Source of the DNA: K23-9 sp964460665
GTDB lineage: Bacteria; Planctomycetota; Planctomycetia; Pirellulales; Pirellulaceae
DNA: 64,000 nt
Assembly (NCBI GenBank): GCA_964460665.1
Contig: CAYWSL010000005.1
Location: forward strand, 1 to 64,000
Direction of reading: 5' to 3'
Position numbers and translations under genes: made by a program
The notes under the pieces: model-generated
Seen by the model: the letters and a program-made list of their open reading frames with translations, nothing else
Told to the model about the DNA's origin: nothing
The model's database searches: none
Shown: piece by piece, positions 1-8,983 of the stretch
Position numbering within the stretch: position 1 is the stretch's first letter
Layout: each line of letters starts with the position of its first letter

Positions 1-207
1 ATCGCTTAGTAGAACACGCCTCGGACGGGCGGGCGCCGCTCGGCGATCGGCTACTAAAGTAGCCATCGATCTCCGAGCGATGTAGCCCGACTTTGTGGCA
101 ACCAGTTCGGTGGATTGGGATCGTAAATTGTGCCCCCACAGTGAATCGCCAAAGTTCAGCCAACGCTACGATCCGAAACATCGCTCGGTAGAACACGGCT
201 CCGGCGG

Positions 208-229
208 GCTAGCTAGCTAGCTAGCTAGC
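208..229. repeat. GCTA tetranucleotide run
   Basis: Five tandem GCTA units plus GC. It looks like a slippage expansion of the GCTAGC core of the intergenic repeat that continues directly after it (224-246). Confidence 0.85.
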
Positions 230-246
230 GCCGTCGGCTCAGTAAA
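224..246 (+). repeat. REP-like intergenic repeat, half copy
   Basis: These 23 bases are identical to 18628-18650, where the sequence forms one arm of a long inverted repeat. Here only one arm is present. Short palindromic intergenic repeats of this kind are common in planctomycete genomes; the family assignment is inference. Confidence 0.7.
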
Positions 247-301
247 TCAACAAGACCTTGACGATTTCCGTTACCTAGGCGGTGCCTCAAGCAATCGCGT
301 C

Positions 302-2467
302 TTACAAACGGATCGCTTCTTCTTGGTTGACTGTTTTGGTGACCTGTTCGCACTTGGCGTCTAGTTCGATCTTAACCAACCAGCGGCCTTCTTTGTCGCC
401 GGTTACGATCCAGTGCGGCTGCACGCAGACGCTTTGGTGGACCAGTTCGAAACCGCCTTCGCTTTGGCTGACCGTTTCGATTGGGAACGCCCAGATTCCG
501 CTGGGGCGATCGATCTTCAGTGCGCAGTCGATGCCTAGCCAACGATCCGACAAGCTCAGTCCCGTCGTGTCGGCTAGGTCCAATTGCTCGCCCAGCTGCC
601 CCAAGCGGTTGCCGTCGACGTCGCTGAAGTAACGATCATCCGCGCCCGATGGCAGGCCTGCGAAATTGAACTCGATCGCAAAGTGCAGCGGTTGATCTTG
701 TGGCAAATTTTCCAGCATGTACGTGACTTCCAACTTGTCGCTACCTGCAATCATCGTCACGGCCTTGGTCAACGTGATGGGAATTCCCCAAGCGTTTCCG
801 TCGCGGCTCATTTGCACTTGAACTCGGTCGGTTCCACGCCGCAGTTTCGTCTCGAAAGTCAATTCAACGAAGTCGCCGCGTTCGTGAGCTTCGCCACGTG
901 CGACTTGCTGCAACGTCGCGTCGTTGTCGTAGAAGTGATCCATCAACGACTTGCGAGCGTAGCGATCGTACTGCAATCGTTCGTCCAAGCCTTCTTGTTT
1001 GAACACGACGCGGTCGTGAATGCTGGCCGTCCCGTCGTCGTCGCCGGTGCTTGGGCCCGCCAAAACCTTACGGTGATAACTTTCCGGGCGACGCTGAAGT
1101 GTCGCCAGTAGATTGTGGCTAATGTCACGGACGTCCAATTCGTACATCCGTCCACCGCGTCCAGGAGCGACCCAGCAGCATAAGCGATTGTTGCTCAGGC
1201 GGACTTCTTGTAGCCCGTCAAAGTTATAGTCGTCGGCTGTTGCTTGGACGCTGTCACCATTGCCAGTGGCTTTGTCCAGCATCGTGTCGGCAGCGATCAA
1301 GTGCTGGTAAATCGCGTTGCGCAAGTGCGGTAGATAGATACCGCCGAACGCGCCGTGCCAGTAAGGGCAGTTGCATTGGCCGCTGTACAGATGCTCGCGA
1401 ATCTCGCTCAGTGCGACCGGATCAACACCTGACGTTTCGGCGTCGGCTAGCCGACGACTGACGTTCATCATCCGCGCGTACATTTCGTTCGTTTCGTCAT
1501 ACTTCGTTTTGAAGTTGCGCCAATAACCGCCACGTACGAATGACTTCAGGTCTTTCCAGCGCTGGTGATCTTCCATCGCGTGCGTGACGTCGTCGAACGT
1601 CTCTTGTGCCTCGACCGGAAGCGACCATTCGGTCATTTCGCGATAACTGCAGTCGGGCAGGTAGGTCTTTCCGGCGGGCTGAGTATTGCGGACGGCTTCG
1701 GCCAGCGTGCTGGTCTTCAACCAATCGGAATTGTCCGACAGTGCGTCGAAGAACGAACGAAGCCAGCCGTTTTCGTACACGTGAACTTTGGTATCCGGCC
1801 ACGTGCCAAATTTTTCACCGTCGTCACCGAAGGTAAGGACCGCACCAGGATGGCGCTCGGCAACTTGACGGCAGTAGTCGACCGTTTCAGCAGCGGGCCG
1901 GAACGGAATCGTGTATCGCAGGTGTTCCGATCCGGGAAAAATACGAAGCATCCGGCCGTCGTCTTCGGTGATGAAGTAGCCCGTTAGCTGTTCGTCTTTC
2001 AGGCCAGCAGCGCGAAAATGAAAGTCGTCCAACACCGTGTACTGAATTCCTGCGTCGACCACGTCTCGGGTTAGCGACGATTCCCAAACTCGTTCGGGCG
2101 TCCACATGCCGGTTGGCGCGGCGCCTAGATTTCTTTCCAACCAATCGCTGTACGTTTGGATTTGCCCGATTCGATCTCTAGACGGAAGCATCGTTAGGAT
2201 CGGTTCTGATTGGGGGCCGCCAACGATTTCGACGCGGCCCGCTTCGACCAACATTCGCACGCGATCTAAGTACTCAGGATGACGTTCAGCCATCCAGACC
2301 ATCAGCGGGCCCGACGTGTGCAACGAGATCCGTAGTTTTTCGTACGGCTCGAAAACTTCCAAGAACGGCAAGTAACTGTCTTGGTACGCTTGTTCGAAAA
2401 CTCCGTCAAAGTTTCCGACCGGCTGGTGATTGTGCAAAACCAAGCAGAGGTGAACGTGTGGCGACAT
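302..2467 (-). CDS. Glycoside hydrolase family 57 protein (4-alpha-glucanotransferase/alpha-amylase type)
   Basis: A 721-residue protein of the GH57 family, acting on alpha-1,4-glucans such as glycogen or maltodextrin, probably in the cytoplasm because no signal peptide is seen. The N-terminal region has the family HNHQPVGN motif (residues 12-19). The expected nucleophile is Glu125 in TPERVWES, and the acid/base lies in FGDDGEKFG (Asp215/Asp216). The C-terminal part (about 400-721) looks like the DUF1925/DUF1926 beta domains that accompany 4-alpha-glucanotransferases and some amylases. Length agrees with that subfamily. It stands alone, more than 400 bases from the phosphate transporter. Whether it transfers or hydrolyses cannot be read from the sequence. 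Confidence 0.93.
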   Translation of the reverse strand: MSPHVHLCLVLHNHQPVGNFDGVFEQAYQDSYLPFLEVFEPYEKLRISLHTSGPLMVWMAERHPEYLDRVRMLVEAGRVEIVGGPQSEPILTMLPSRDRIGQIQTYSDWLERNLGAAPTGMWTPERVWESSLTRDVVDAGIQYTVLDDFHFRAAGLKDEQLTGYFITEDDGRMLRIFPGSEHLRYTIPFRPAAETVDYCRQVAERHPGAVLTFGDDGEKFGTWPDTKVHVYENGWLRSFFDALSDNSDWLKTSTLAEAVRNTQPAGKTYLPDCSYREMTEWSLPVEAQETFDDVTHAMEDHQRWKDLKSFVRGGYWRNFKTKYDETNEMYARMMNVSRRLADAETSGVDPVALSEIREHLYSGQCNCPYWHGAFGGIYLPHLRNAIYQHLIAADTMLDKATGNGDSVQATADDYNFDGLQEVRLSNNRLCCWVAPGRGGRMYELDVRDISHNLLATLQRRPESYHRKVLAGPSTGDDDGTASIHDRVVFKQEGLDERLQYDRYARKSLMDHFYDNDATLQQVARGEAHERGDFVELTFETKLRRGTDRVQVQMSRDGNAWGIPITLTKAVTMIAGSDKLEVTYMLENLPQDQPLHFAIEFNFAGLPSGADDRYFSDVDGNRLGQLGEQLDLADTTGLSLSDRWLGIDCALKIDRPSGIWAFPIETVSQSEGGFELVHQSVCVQPHWIVTGDKEGRWLVKIELDAKCEQVTKTVNQEEAIRL

Positions 2468-2902
2468 AGTTGTTATTCGAGCGAGCGTTTAGGAATAGAA
2501 TTCGTACGGAAGCGTATCGGCTAGACCAGCAGTCACTGGCAGGCCAGAGGCATCAGTGGGTCGGGCTCTGACAGCCACGACACTGAAACGATTGTACGCA
2601 TCGGGGCGCGCATAACGAATAGTCAGTGAGCGACTAAGACCGAAACGTCGGCAAACTCCACCTTCGCGACCTCGTTAAGTCGCTCAATACTCGGCAGATC
2701 GCGTGATCGGTACGTTTTACGCAGTATCCGTATCGACCGGTGATAGCTATTCAATTCAGCCGTTCTGAAGGTGCCCGCGCAAAACGCGCGCCTAACCGAA
2801 TCACAGACCTAACCGAATCACAGACATCCGTGCCGCCAGCGGGGTTTCACGCCAGCGGCGCTACGACGGTAGGCAAAATCGCTTCCGAAAGGAAAAGTTG
2901 GT
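2468..2902. other. Intergenic region with a short tandem repeat and a palindrome
   Basis: No gene seen. It holds a perfect 17-base tandem duplication (2791-2824) and an imperfect GC-rich palindrome (about 2832-2859, GCCGC pairing with GCGGC around a GGGGTTTCA centre). The palindrome sits just downstream of the minus-strand transporter gene end and could mark its 3' end. Confidence 0.5.
2791..2824. repeat. 17-base perfect tandem duplication
   Basis: CCTAACCGAATCACAGA occurs twice without spacing (2791-2807, 2808-2824). Intergenic; no function apparent. Confidence 0.95.
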
Positions 2903-4432
2903 CTATCCAATCGCATTCGGATCGGGAACCGGAATTGAACCAACCCAACCGGAATCAATGAAAATCAACTTTAGAATGAAGTAAAAAACAACGCATAGGC
3001 CGGCACCAGCCGGGATCGTAATCGCCCAGCCCAAAACAATGTCTCGCATCGTTTTCAGATTCAGTGCGTTGATGCCCCGAGCTAAGCCCACACCCAATAC
3101 CGCTCCAACCAAGGTGTGCGTCGTTGAAATCGGCAGACCAACCGGAAGCACCGAGGCCAACAGGATGGTAATCGCGGCTGCAAATTCTGCACAAAAACCG
3201 CGACTAGGGGTTAGTTCGGTGATCTTCTCTCCGACGGTCTTGATGACTTTCCAGCCCCACGTCCCCAAACCGATCACGATTCCGCCACCTCCAAGCAACA
3301 AAGCCCAGCTAGGGGTGTTGGAAGTTTTCAAAATCGCATGTTCCGTCACAGCTTGATAGGCTGACGACAACGGACCAATTGCATTGGCGACGTCGTTGGA
3401 ACCATGAGCGAACGCGACCAAACAAGCCGTGAAAATTTGCAGAATGCTGAAAATTTTCTCGACCGAACGAAGCTCGTCCGAGTCAGTATTGGAAGAAATT
3501 TCCGCAAGCGCGACATCCTGAAGCGACTCTGCTTCCTTCAGCAAGCTTTCCGTTCTGTCTAAAACGTCGCCACTAGAATGGTTCCGCACCCGCTGCAGAT
3601 GCTTGATTGTTTTGGCCAATGATCGAGAAACGTCAGCACTTAGCACAGGGTTCACGCTGGCTTCTTTTGACTTGACTTTGTCTTCAAAGTTCCGAAGCAA
3701 AAACTTGGTAATCAGAAATCCCACGATCCCTAGCACTACAGCCAGGCCCGCGACTGCCAACATGAATGATGGGTCTTTAGGATCCATGTCCCATTTTTTC
3801 CAAAGTGGCTTAAGGCCTTTGTAGCACGTCAGGCCTGTCATCACCGCCATCAAAATGAAAACCAGCTTTGGTGCAGTTCGTCTCGCAGCAGCGACTGGAT
3901 CCCGTTTGTAAAATACCGTTTTCAACAGTAGGCCAAACACGACGTACGCCACCGTCGCTGAAATCAATGGCGAAACGACCCACCCTGCACTAATCAAACC
4001 TACTTGGCTCCAAAGAACTCCGTTGAATCCAAGAGCAACACAACCAAACCCTACGACTGCACCAACAATGGAGTGTGTCGTAGAAACAGGCCACGACATC
4101 CAAGTCGCAATCAATAGCCAAGTTCCCGCAGCGAGCAAAGCGGCAATCATCCCGCAAGCCAAAATGTACGGCGCTTGCTCTGCTGGATACAGATTGGCGA
4201 TCTCGAGCGGGTCAAAGATCCCCTTGCGAACCGTTTTAGACACGTTTGAGCCGACGATATAAGCTCCCGCAAATTCGAAAATCGCCGCCAAAACTACTGC
4301 TCTCTTCAGCGTCAACGCTCCCGATCCGACGGATGTTCCCATCGCATTGGCTACATCGTTAGCACCAATGTTCCAAGCTACGTAAAAGCCGCAAACCAGG
4401 ATCAAGCCGATCAGTACAAGTTCCACACCCAT
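2903..4432 (-). CDS. PiT-family inorganic phosphate transporter
   Basis: Membrane carrier that takes up inorganic phosphate with a cation. The protein (509 residues from the ATG at 4432) has the duplicated PiT signature: GANDVANAMGTSVGSG near the N-terminus and HGSNDVANAIGP in the second half, each followed by hydrophobic helices, with a long charged central loop (about 245-335). The open frame extends upstream to a TTG at 4528, but the ATG at 4432 gives a PiT-like N-terminus starting directly with the first membrane helix, so it is preferred. It follows the DUF47 gene by 100 bases, a pairing seen in many bacteria where the DUF47 protein is thought to regulate the transporter. Confidence 0.95.
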   Translation of the reverse strand: MGVELVLIGLILVCGFYVAWNIGANDVANAMGTSVGSGALTLKRAVVLAAIFEFAGAYIVGSNVSKTVRKGIFDPLEIANLYPAEQAPYILACGMIAALLAAGTWLLIATWMSWPVSTTHSIVGAVVGFGCVALGFNGVLWSQVGLISAGWVVSPLISATVAYVVFGLLLKTVFYKRDPVAAARRTAPKLVFILMAVMTGLTCYKGLKPLWKKWDMDPKDPSFMLAVAGLAVVLGIVGFLITKFLLRNFEDKVKSKEASVNPVLSADVSRSLAKTIKHLQRVRNHSSGDVLDRTESLLKEAESLQDVALAEISSNTDSDELRSVEKIFSILQIFTACLVAFAHGSNDVANAIGPLSSAYQAVTEHAILKTSNTPSWALLLGGGGIVIGLGTWGWKVIKTVGEKITELTPSRGFCAEFAAAITILLASVLPVGLPISTTHTLVGAVLGVGLARGINALNLKTMRDIVLGWAITIPAGAGLCVVFYFILKLIFIDSGWVGSIPVPDPNAIG

Positions 4433-4532
4433 TTGACGACAAAGACCTTTAGGTTCAAACAAAGAAAAATTGACAACGGATAAAGGCAGGAGCTCTTCAT
4501 CAATTGCGATTAGCACACTCGGTCGCAAAGAC

Positions 4533-5207
4533 CTACTTCAGGCTTAACGTTTTTAGAATTCGATTCGCAAGATTTTCTGAAATGTTGCCCAATCGACTCA
4601 GCACTCGCGTGACTCGCATCCAAAGATGAAACTCACCAACCGAAAAATCGGTATCGTGGCCGTAGAGTTTTTTCAACAGCTGCATTTGAACAAGATCCGC
4701 TTGATGTTCTGCGAGAGCTGCGTCCTTGGCCAAGCCACGAATTCGTTCAGCTTCGGTTCCGCCAAACCCAGCGTCAATCAACTCATCCATCTGTTTGATA
4801 ATCGACGCACACACGTTACAAGCATGGACGTTTAGTTCAACCAGCTTTTCAAAGTCTTCGCGAATGTCATCGGGAAATGGCAGTTTTCGAATCGTCAGCA
4901 CTTTGCAAACATCCTCAGCGGTATCGGCCAACGAATCTTGAAGCGACAAAATTTCGAGAACCTCGCTTCGGTCGATTGGCATGAAAAAACGTTTTAGCAA
5001 TCGCTCGCGAATATCGTCTTTGATTTGGTCGGCTTGGTGCTCAAGCTTCGACACCTCAGAACTGATCCCAGCGATCGATTCAAACTCTCCGCTTTCGACC
5101 GCCGCCAAAGCATCAGACATCCGCGTGATGCACTTACTAACTTGCACCATGTGTTCCTGAATTTGACTAAATGGCGACCGCCCAAATAGCTTTCCAATCG
5201 TATTCAT
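4533..5207 (-). CDS. DUF47 family (PhoU-like) protein, likely regulator of the PiT transporter
   Basis: A 224-residue, mostly alpha-helical cytoplasmic protein of the DUF47/TIGR00153 family, distantly related to PhoU. Features typical of the family are the N-terminal FGRSPFSQIQEHM segment, the RERLLKRFFMPIDRSEVLEIL block with acidic residues that could bind metal, and the C-terminal FHLWMRVTRVLSRLGNISENLANRI. It is the promoter-proximal gene of a two-gene operon with the phosphate transporter. A regulatory role is known for some relatives and inferred here. Confidence 0.93.
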   Translation of the reverse strand: MNTIGKLFGRSPFSQIQEHMVQVSKCITRMSDALAAVESGEFESIAGISSEVSKLEHQADQIKDDIRERLLKRFFMPIDRSEVLEILSLQDSLADTAEDVCKVLTIRKLPFPDDIREDFEKLVELNVHACNVCASIIKQMDELIDAGFGGTEAERIRGLAKDAALAEHQADLVQMQLLKKLYGHDTDFSVGEFHLWMRVTRVLSRLGNISENLANRILKTLSLK

Positions 5208-5788
5208 AATTAACTTCTACGGAGAGTGAGTCGCTTGTTTTCCGAAGATGATAAGTGAACGCCTCTAAAGCACCAGTAGAGTCACCAAGTTTTTCGAAAA
5301 AGCCGTCTCTGGACGTGATTTTCGCGGTGGTGTCACTCCGCCGAAACTTGCCGTTTGGGCCGAAAAGAAATCTCTGGAGGTCACTCGATCTTCGGCATTC
5401 CAAGCGAGCATCGCAAACGAATACGAAAAACCAACATGCTTGAAAGACAAAACCGGGAAATCAAACGTTGCACGCGTGTGGCGAAGTTGTTCCCAACGAA
5501 GCCTCTCTGCTAAGACTCGTCAAAGTCGTTCTCGTAGAACATCAGCGACGAATGGAAAACCCGATTGCGATTCCTCACATTTCCAAACTAACCAGAAATC
5601 GACTGGCTGAATTTACAGAAAGACCGTTGCTCTATCCAAGTCTCGCAAACAAGCGGTTGTTCGTTGCGATGCTGATGGCTCTGCGAAGCGAGTTGCCCGC
5701 GACAACTTGCATGCCGTCAGACATAAACTTCATGCCCATCAGGAAGGTTGATTTCGCCCAGTAAAAGCCCCGCACGTTGGCCAACAAA

Positions 5789-5839
5789 GCCCAGTGCGTG
5801 GCGCAGCCCAGTGCGTGGCGCGGCCCAATGCTTGGCACC
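5789..5839. repeat. 17-base tandem repeat, three units
   Basis: GCCCAGTGCGTGGCGCA (5789-5805), the same with one change at the end (5806-5822) and a diverged third unit (5823-5839). Intergenic. Confidence 0.9.
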
Positions 5840-6210
5840 CTGCGCCGCAAAAAGCTGCCTCAAAATCCTTCACGAGCCCTGGCGGGACTCAACGAATTCG
5901 TTTTCGCACCGCCAGCAAGCGTCAAATATAAACCGCCAACCATCTACGGATTTTTTCCAACCAGTCTTTCCCATGCCACCCACTTCCAATCGGCCCAGCG
6001 CAATCCAAATGAGGGGTTCCCCGCACGCCACTAGTATGGCGTATGAGATTAATGAACCGTTTCTTTGCACCATCTCCATTTAACGAAAGCGTTTTCTTGG
6101 TTGCAGAATGTTTTGGTTAGGCCACTGCCTTATCCATTTGGGGCATTCGTTTTCAGCGAAGTCAAAGTGGAATGCCCATGCTTGATTGCGCAAATCTGTT
6201 TCTATCACGA

Positions 6211-6238
6211 TTGACAAAGCTCTTTCACTACTTAATTT
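6211..6238 (+). promoter_or_regulatory. Candidate sigma70-type promoter
   Basis: A consensus TTGACA (6211-6216), 16-base spacer and an AT-rich TAATTT (6233-6238). It would give a leader of over 220 bases before the gene at 6472. Seen by eye only. Confidence 0.3.
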
Positions 6239-6471
6239 AAATCATTCAACACATGCACGTTTTGTGCGATTGATTATGTGTGCTCAGTTGAAGATACGCG
6301 ATTGATGTCGTTCGCTACTTCGCTGGGGGACAGTGTACGTATTCAAGGACTGGTTAGGGGATTCGTTCTACCTAGCCACAAGCGTGTTGATCTGTGGGCA
6401 ACGGCATCACCTGTAGCATCTTGCTCACCTCAGTCCAACCGTCATACTTTTGAACCTAAAGGCTTCTTATA

Positions 6472-6801
6472 ATGCCAACTAAGAAAAAGTCCCCCAACAA
6501 ATCCGAAGCGATCCGTGCTTACTACGCCGCTAACCCAGGCGCGAAACCAAAAGAAGTTTCTGCGCAATTGAAGAAGAAGGGCATCAGCGTCACGCCGGCC
6601 TTCGTTAGCACGATTCGTTCGACGTCAAAAAAACGCGGCAAGATCGGCCGCCCTGGTCGTCCAGTTGGATCGGTCTCGAAAACTCGCAACGGACAAGTTT
6701 CCGTCGACACACTCTTAGCTGCCAAAGAGCTGGTCGATCAAATGGGTGGTATTTCTCAGGCGAAAACCGCCATCAACGCTCTAGAAAAGCTGATGTCCTA
6801 A
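6472..6801 (+). CDS. Small basic protein, possible DNA-binding HTH type
   Basis: A 109-residue, lysine- and arginine-rich protein. The N-terminal half (about 10-50) reads as short helices with an AYYAANPGAKPKEVSAQLKK segment and a following VTPAFVSTIR, which resembles a helix-turn-helix. A basic hinge with GRPGRPVGS (AT-hook-like) follows, then a helical C-terminus (about 75-109). Function is unknown to me; a nucleoid-associated or regulatory role is inference from charge and motif. It stands alone with a long upstream leader. Confidence 0.75.
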   Translation: MPTKKKSPNKSEAIRAYYAANPGAKPKEVSAQLKKKGISVTPAFVSTIRSTSKKRGKIGRPGRPVGSVSKTRNGQVSVDTLLAAKELVDQMGGISQAKTAINALEKLMS

Positions 6802-7225
6802 GCGATCGTCATAGACCGACCGAAAGCCGATGGTTCCCAGCCGCTACTTGCTGTAGTAGTGGCTGGTGAATCAATGTTGATCTCTTTTGCGTTTCAGCAG
6901 AAAAGCGAATTTCCGGATACGTTAATTCGCTAAGAAGGTCGAGAGCTCTACAGGAACAATCTGGCCAAGCACTCGATTGGTTTGCGGCCTGACTTTCCGC
7001 GACGCGAAATGCTTCGAGATTTTTCTTCATCAATAAGTCAATCCGCTTAATGCTGGATTGATGGTCGTTTTCGTCAGGTCTTGCTGCAAACATCTGTGTA
7101 TAATAGATAGATGTTTAGCGGAGCGAATTGGCAAGCGAGCCTTGCCAATGCCAGCGATAGTGAATGGATGCAGCTCGCACCTTATCTTACGCTCCCGTAG
7201 TTTGTGACTTGAGTTAAGTGGTCCC
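6802..7225. other. Intergenic region upstream of kinase gene
   Basis: A 94-codon open frame on the minus strand (6809-7093) has no recognisable domain and is not called as a gene. The right-hand part carries a TATAAT box inside an inverted repeat (7088-7116) and probably drives the kinase gene. Confidence 0.4.
7088..7116 (+). promoter_or_regulatory. Inverted repeat around a TATAAT box, operator-like
   Basis: AAACATCT (7088-7095) and its exact reverse complement AGATGTTT (7109-7116) flank a perfect TATAAT (7099-7104). The layout is that of an operator overlapping a -10 element. The likely target is the kinase gene, about 110 bases downstream. No good -35 box at 17 bases was found. Confidence 0.4.
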
Positions 7226-8722
7226 ATGGATCCGCCTACCCCAGATGACTTCCTTCGGCGAATAGTCGAATTCGGACTAGCCGAACAGCGCGCTGTCGAT
7301 CACGCCATGAAAGATCTTGGCGTCGGCGACCATTCATTGAAGGATGTCATTGCCTGCGCTCAGCGACACGGCTTGGCCACGACCCTGCAAACGGACAAGA
7401 TCTTAAAGGGCGACCGCTCGGGGTACTACTACGGCGAATATAAAGTCCTGTACCTGATTGGTGCCGGTACGTTTGCCCGCGTGTACCGTGCGTCCAAAGA
7501 CGGCGAGGTGTTTGCGGTCAAAGTGCTTCGAAAGCGTTTTCGCGATGAAGCGAAGGAGCTGGAGCAGTTCCTGCGCGAAGGCCGAATGGGACTGCGTCTC
7601 AGGCACCCTAACATCGTTAGCATCGTCGACGTCGTGCCCGACCCGCGAACTCCGTTTTTGGTGATGGAGTTCGTAGAAGGGCAAACGTTGCGCGAACTGG
7701 TGCGGATTCGTGGCAAACTACCAGCGGATTTGGCTTTGCGTTTGATGCATGAAGTGTCTTCGGGTTTAGCACACGCTGCCAATTTAGGCATTTCGCACCG
7801 TGACTTGAAACTGTCCAACGTGCTGATTTCGTCCGATGGTAAAGCAAAGCTAGTGGACTTTGGGTTGGCAGCTTTGGCAGACCGGAAAGATCCCGAAGTG
7901 ATGGCAGACTGCCCGAACGCCCGAGCGATTGACTACGCCGCGCTAGAACGCGGCACGGGGGTTCGCAAGGACGACCCTCGTAGTGACGTCTATTTCGCCG
8001 GCAATATGCTTTACCACATGCTGGCGGGGGAACCGGCACTTACCGAAACGCGTGACCGTATTCAGCGCCTAAATGTCTCGCGTTTCCACGAAGTCGTACC
8101 GCTGCACGAAAAAGTTCCCGATGTGCCTGGCGTTGCCAATGGTATTGTCCAGCGAGCAATGGAGTTTCGACCAGAGAATCGAATCCAAAGTGCGTCGGCG
8201 CTTCAGGCGGAAGTCAAGAAAGCAGCCGATCAGCTGGAGCGCATGACTGCTGCCGGTGCGGTGCCTGGTGTTGGCAGTTCCTTTGAAGAAGAGGACATGC
8301 TGCCAACCATCGAAGGCGAAGGATACGTCGTGATGCTAGTCGAATCAAAAGCCAATTTGCAAAATGCAGTCCGTGAACGATTGAAATCACGCGGCTACCG
8401 CGTTCTCGTGATCCAAGACCCCAACCGAGCACTGGGACGGTTTGTCGAAGGAGAGGAGATCCCGGCAGACTGCGTGATCTTTGGTGCGGCGGAACTTGGA
8501 AGCTTAGCACTGGAGGCGTACAACAAATTTGCGTCCGACGAGCATACGTGCGAGATCCCAGCAATTTTGCTGGTTGACCGACGGCAGTCCAAGATCATCA
8601 GCGAAGCTCGTCGCGGCGGTAAACGGATGATGCTGGGGCTTCCGTTAAAAGTTCGTGAGCTGCGCGGTGCGTTAATGAGCTTGCTTGCTGACACCGAACG
8701 TCGCGAATTAGGTACTTTCTAA
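7226..8722 (+). CDS. Serine/threonine protein kinase with C-terminal degenerate receiver domain
   Basis: A 498-residue cytoplasmic Hanks-type kinase. Residues 1-65 form a small helical N-terminal domain. The kinase domain (about 70-340) is complete: glycine loop GAGTFARVY (79-87), Lys99 in AVKVL, catalytic HRDLKLSN (191-198, Asp193), DFG (211-213) and an SDVY segment. After an acidic linker, residues 366-490 have the alpha/beta pattern of a response-regulator receiver. However, the phospho-acceptor Asp is replaced by Gly420 (VIFG) and the acidic pocket is reduced to Glu373. A lysine (Lys475) remains where the conserved receiver lysine is expected. It is therefore a pseudo-receiver, perhaps for protein contact. 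No transmembrane or sensor domain is visible. Confidence 0.9.
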   Translation: MDPPTPDDFLRRIVEFGLAEQRAVDHAMKDLGVGDHSLKDVIACAQRHGLATTLQTDKILKGDRSGYYYGEYKVLYLIGAGTFARVYRASKDGEVFAVKVLRKRFRDEAKELEQFLREGRMGLRLRHPNIVSIVDVVPDPRTPFLVMEFVEGQTLRELVRIRGKLPADLALRLMHEVSSGLAHAANLGISHRDLKLSNVLISSDGKAKLVDFGLAALADRKDPEVMADCPNARAIDYAALERGTGVRKDDPRSDVYFAGNMLYHMLAGEPALTETRDRIQRLNVSRFHEVVPLHEKVPDVPGVANGIVQRAMEFRPENRIQSASALQAEVKKAADQLERMTAAGAVPGVGSSFEEEDMLPTIEGEGYVVMLVESKANLQNAVRERLKSRGYRVLVIQDPNRALGRFVEGEEIPADCVIFGAAELGSLALEAYNKFASDEHTCEIPAILLVDRRQSKIISEARRGGKRMMLGLPLKVRELRGALMSLLADTERRELGTF

Positions 8723-8855
8723 GCGACGGATTGACGCACAACAGAACCTGAAATGACGCCTCCTGAAACTGTTTCCACCCAGCTGGCTAAAGATTCCCGG
8801 GCCTTGCGTCGATAAGGTCAATCTGAATGTCACACATGGCTTATTTTTGCCGATA

Positions 8856-8884
8856 TTGACGTCACGGAATACTTTTCCTACCTT
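8856..8884 (+). promoter_or_regulatory. Candidate promoter of tRNA-Cys
   Basis: TTGACG (8856-8861), 17-base spacer, TACCTT (8879-8884). Spacing and distance to the tRNA start (26 bases after the -10) fit. A small inverted repeat (CCTTGC 8881-8886, GCAAGG 8894-8899) overlaps the probable start site. Confidence 0.35.
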
Positions 8885-8909
8885 GCCTAACTAGCAAGGC
8901 TCAAATCAA

Positions 8910-8983
8910 GGCGACGTGCCCGAGCGGTCTAAGGGAACTGATTGCAAATCAGTGATTCATGGGTTCGAATCCCATCGTCGCCT
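8910..8983 (+). tRNA. tRNA-Cys (GCA)
   Basis: A full cloverleaf is readable. The acceptor stem is GGCGACG (8910-8916) with CGTCGCC (8976-8982). The anticodon stem is ACTGA/TCAGT around the loop TTGCAAA, giving anticodon GCA at 8944-8946. The T-arm is ATGGG TTCGAAT CCCAT. The discriminator base is T (8983), as expected for cysteine tRNA. CCA is not encoded. Confidence 0.97.

Larger units (their letters stand above)
1..301. other. Intergenic region with repeats, no gene seen
   Basis: No convincing coding sequence. It holds a small hairpin (GGCTAC at 49-54 pairing with GTAGCC at 59-64), two related direct repeats (1-35 and 180-214, both with a GTAGAACACG core followed by a CGGGC block), a GCTA tetranucleotide run and one copy of a repeat also found near 18.6 kb. 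It lies downstream of the minus-strand GH57 gene, so parts could act in transcript termination; that is inference. Confidence 0.5.
5208..6471. other. Long gene-poor region
   Basis: About 1.26 kb without a gene I can support. Open frames present are short, overlap one another on both strands and have no recognisable motif. Visible content: a 17-base repeat present three times (5789-5839) and a candidate promoter (6211-6238) leading toward the small basic protein gene. It may be decayed sequence. Confidence 0.5.

Noticed and set aside
584..1111. Plus-strand open frame opposite the GH57 gene
   Set aside because: Shadow of a well-supported gene; high-GC third positions create long antisense frames.
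5632..5850. 72-codon open frame in the gene-poor region
   Set aside because: Part of it is generated by the 17-base tandem repeat and there is no supporting start signal.
6809..7093. 94-codon open frame on the minus strand
   Set aside because: No recognisable motif, no good ribosome binding site, and its start lies in the putative operator/promoter of the kinase gene.
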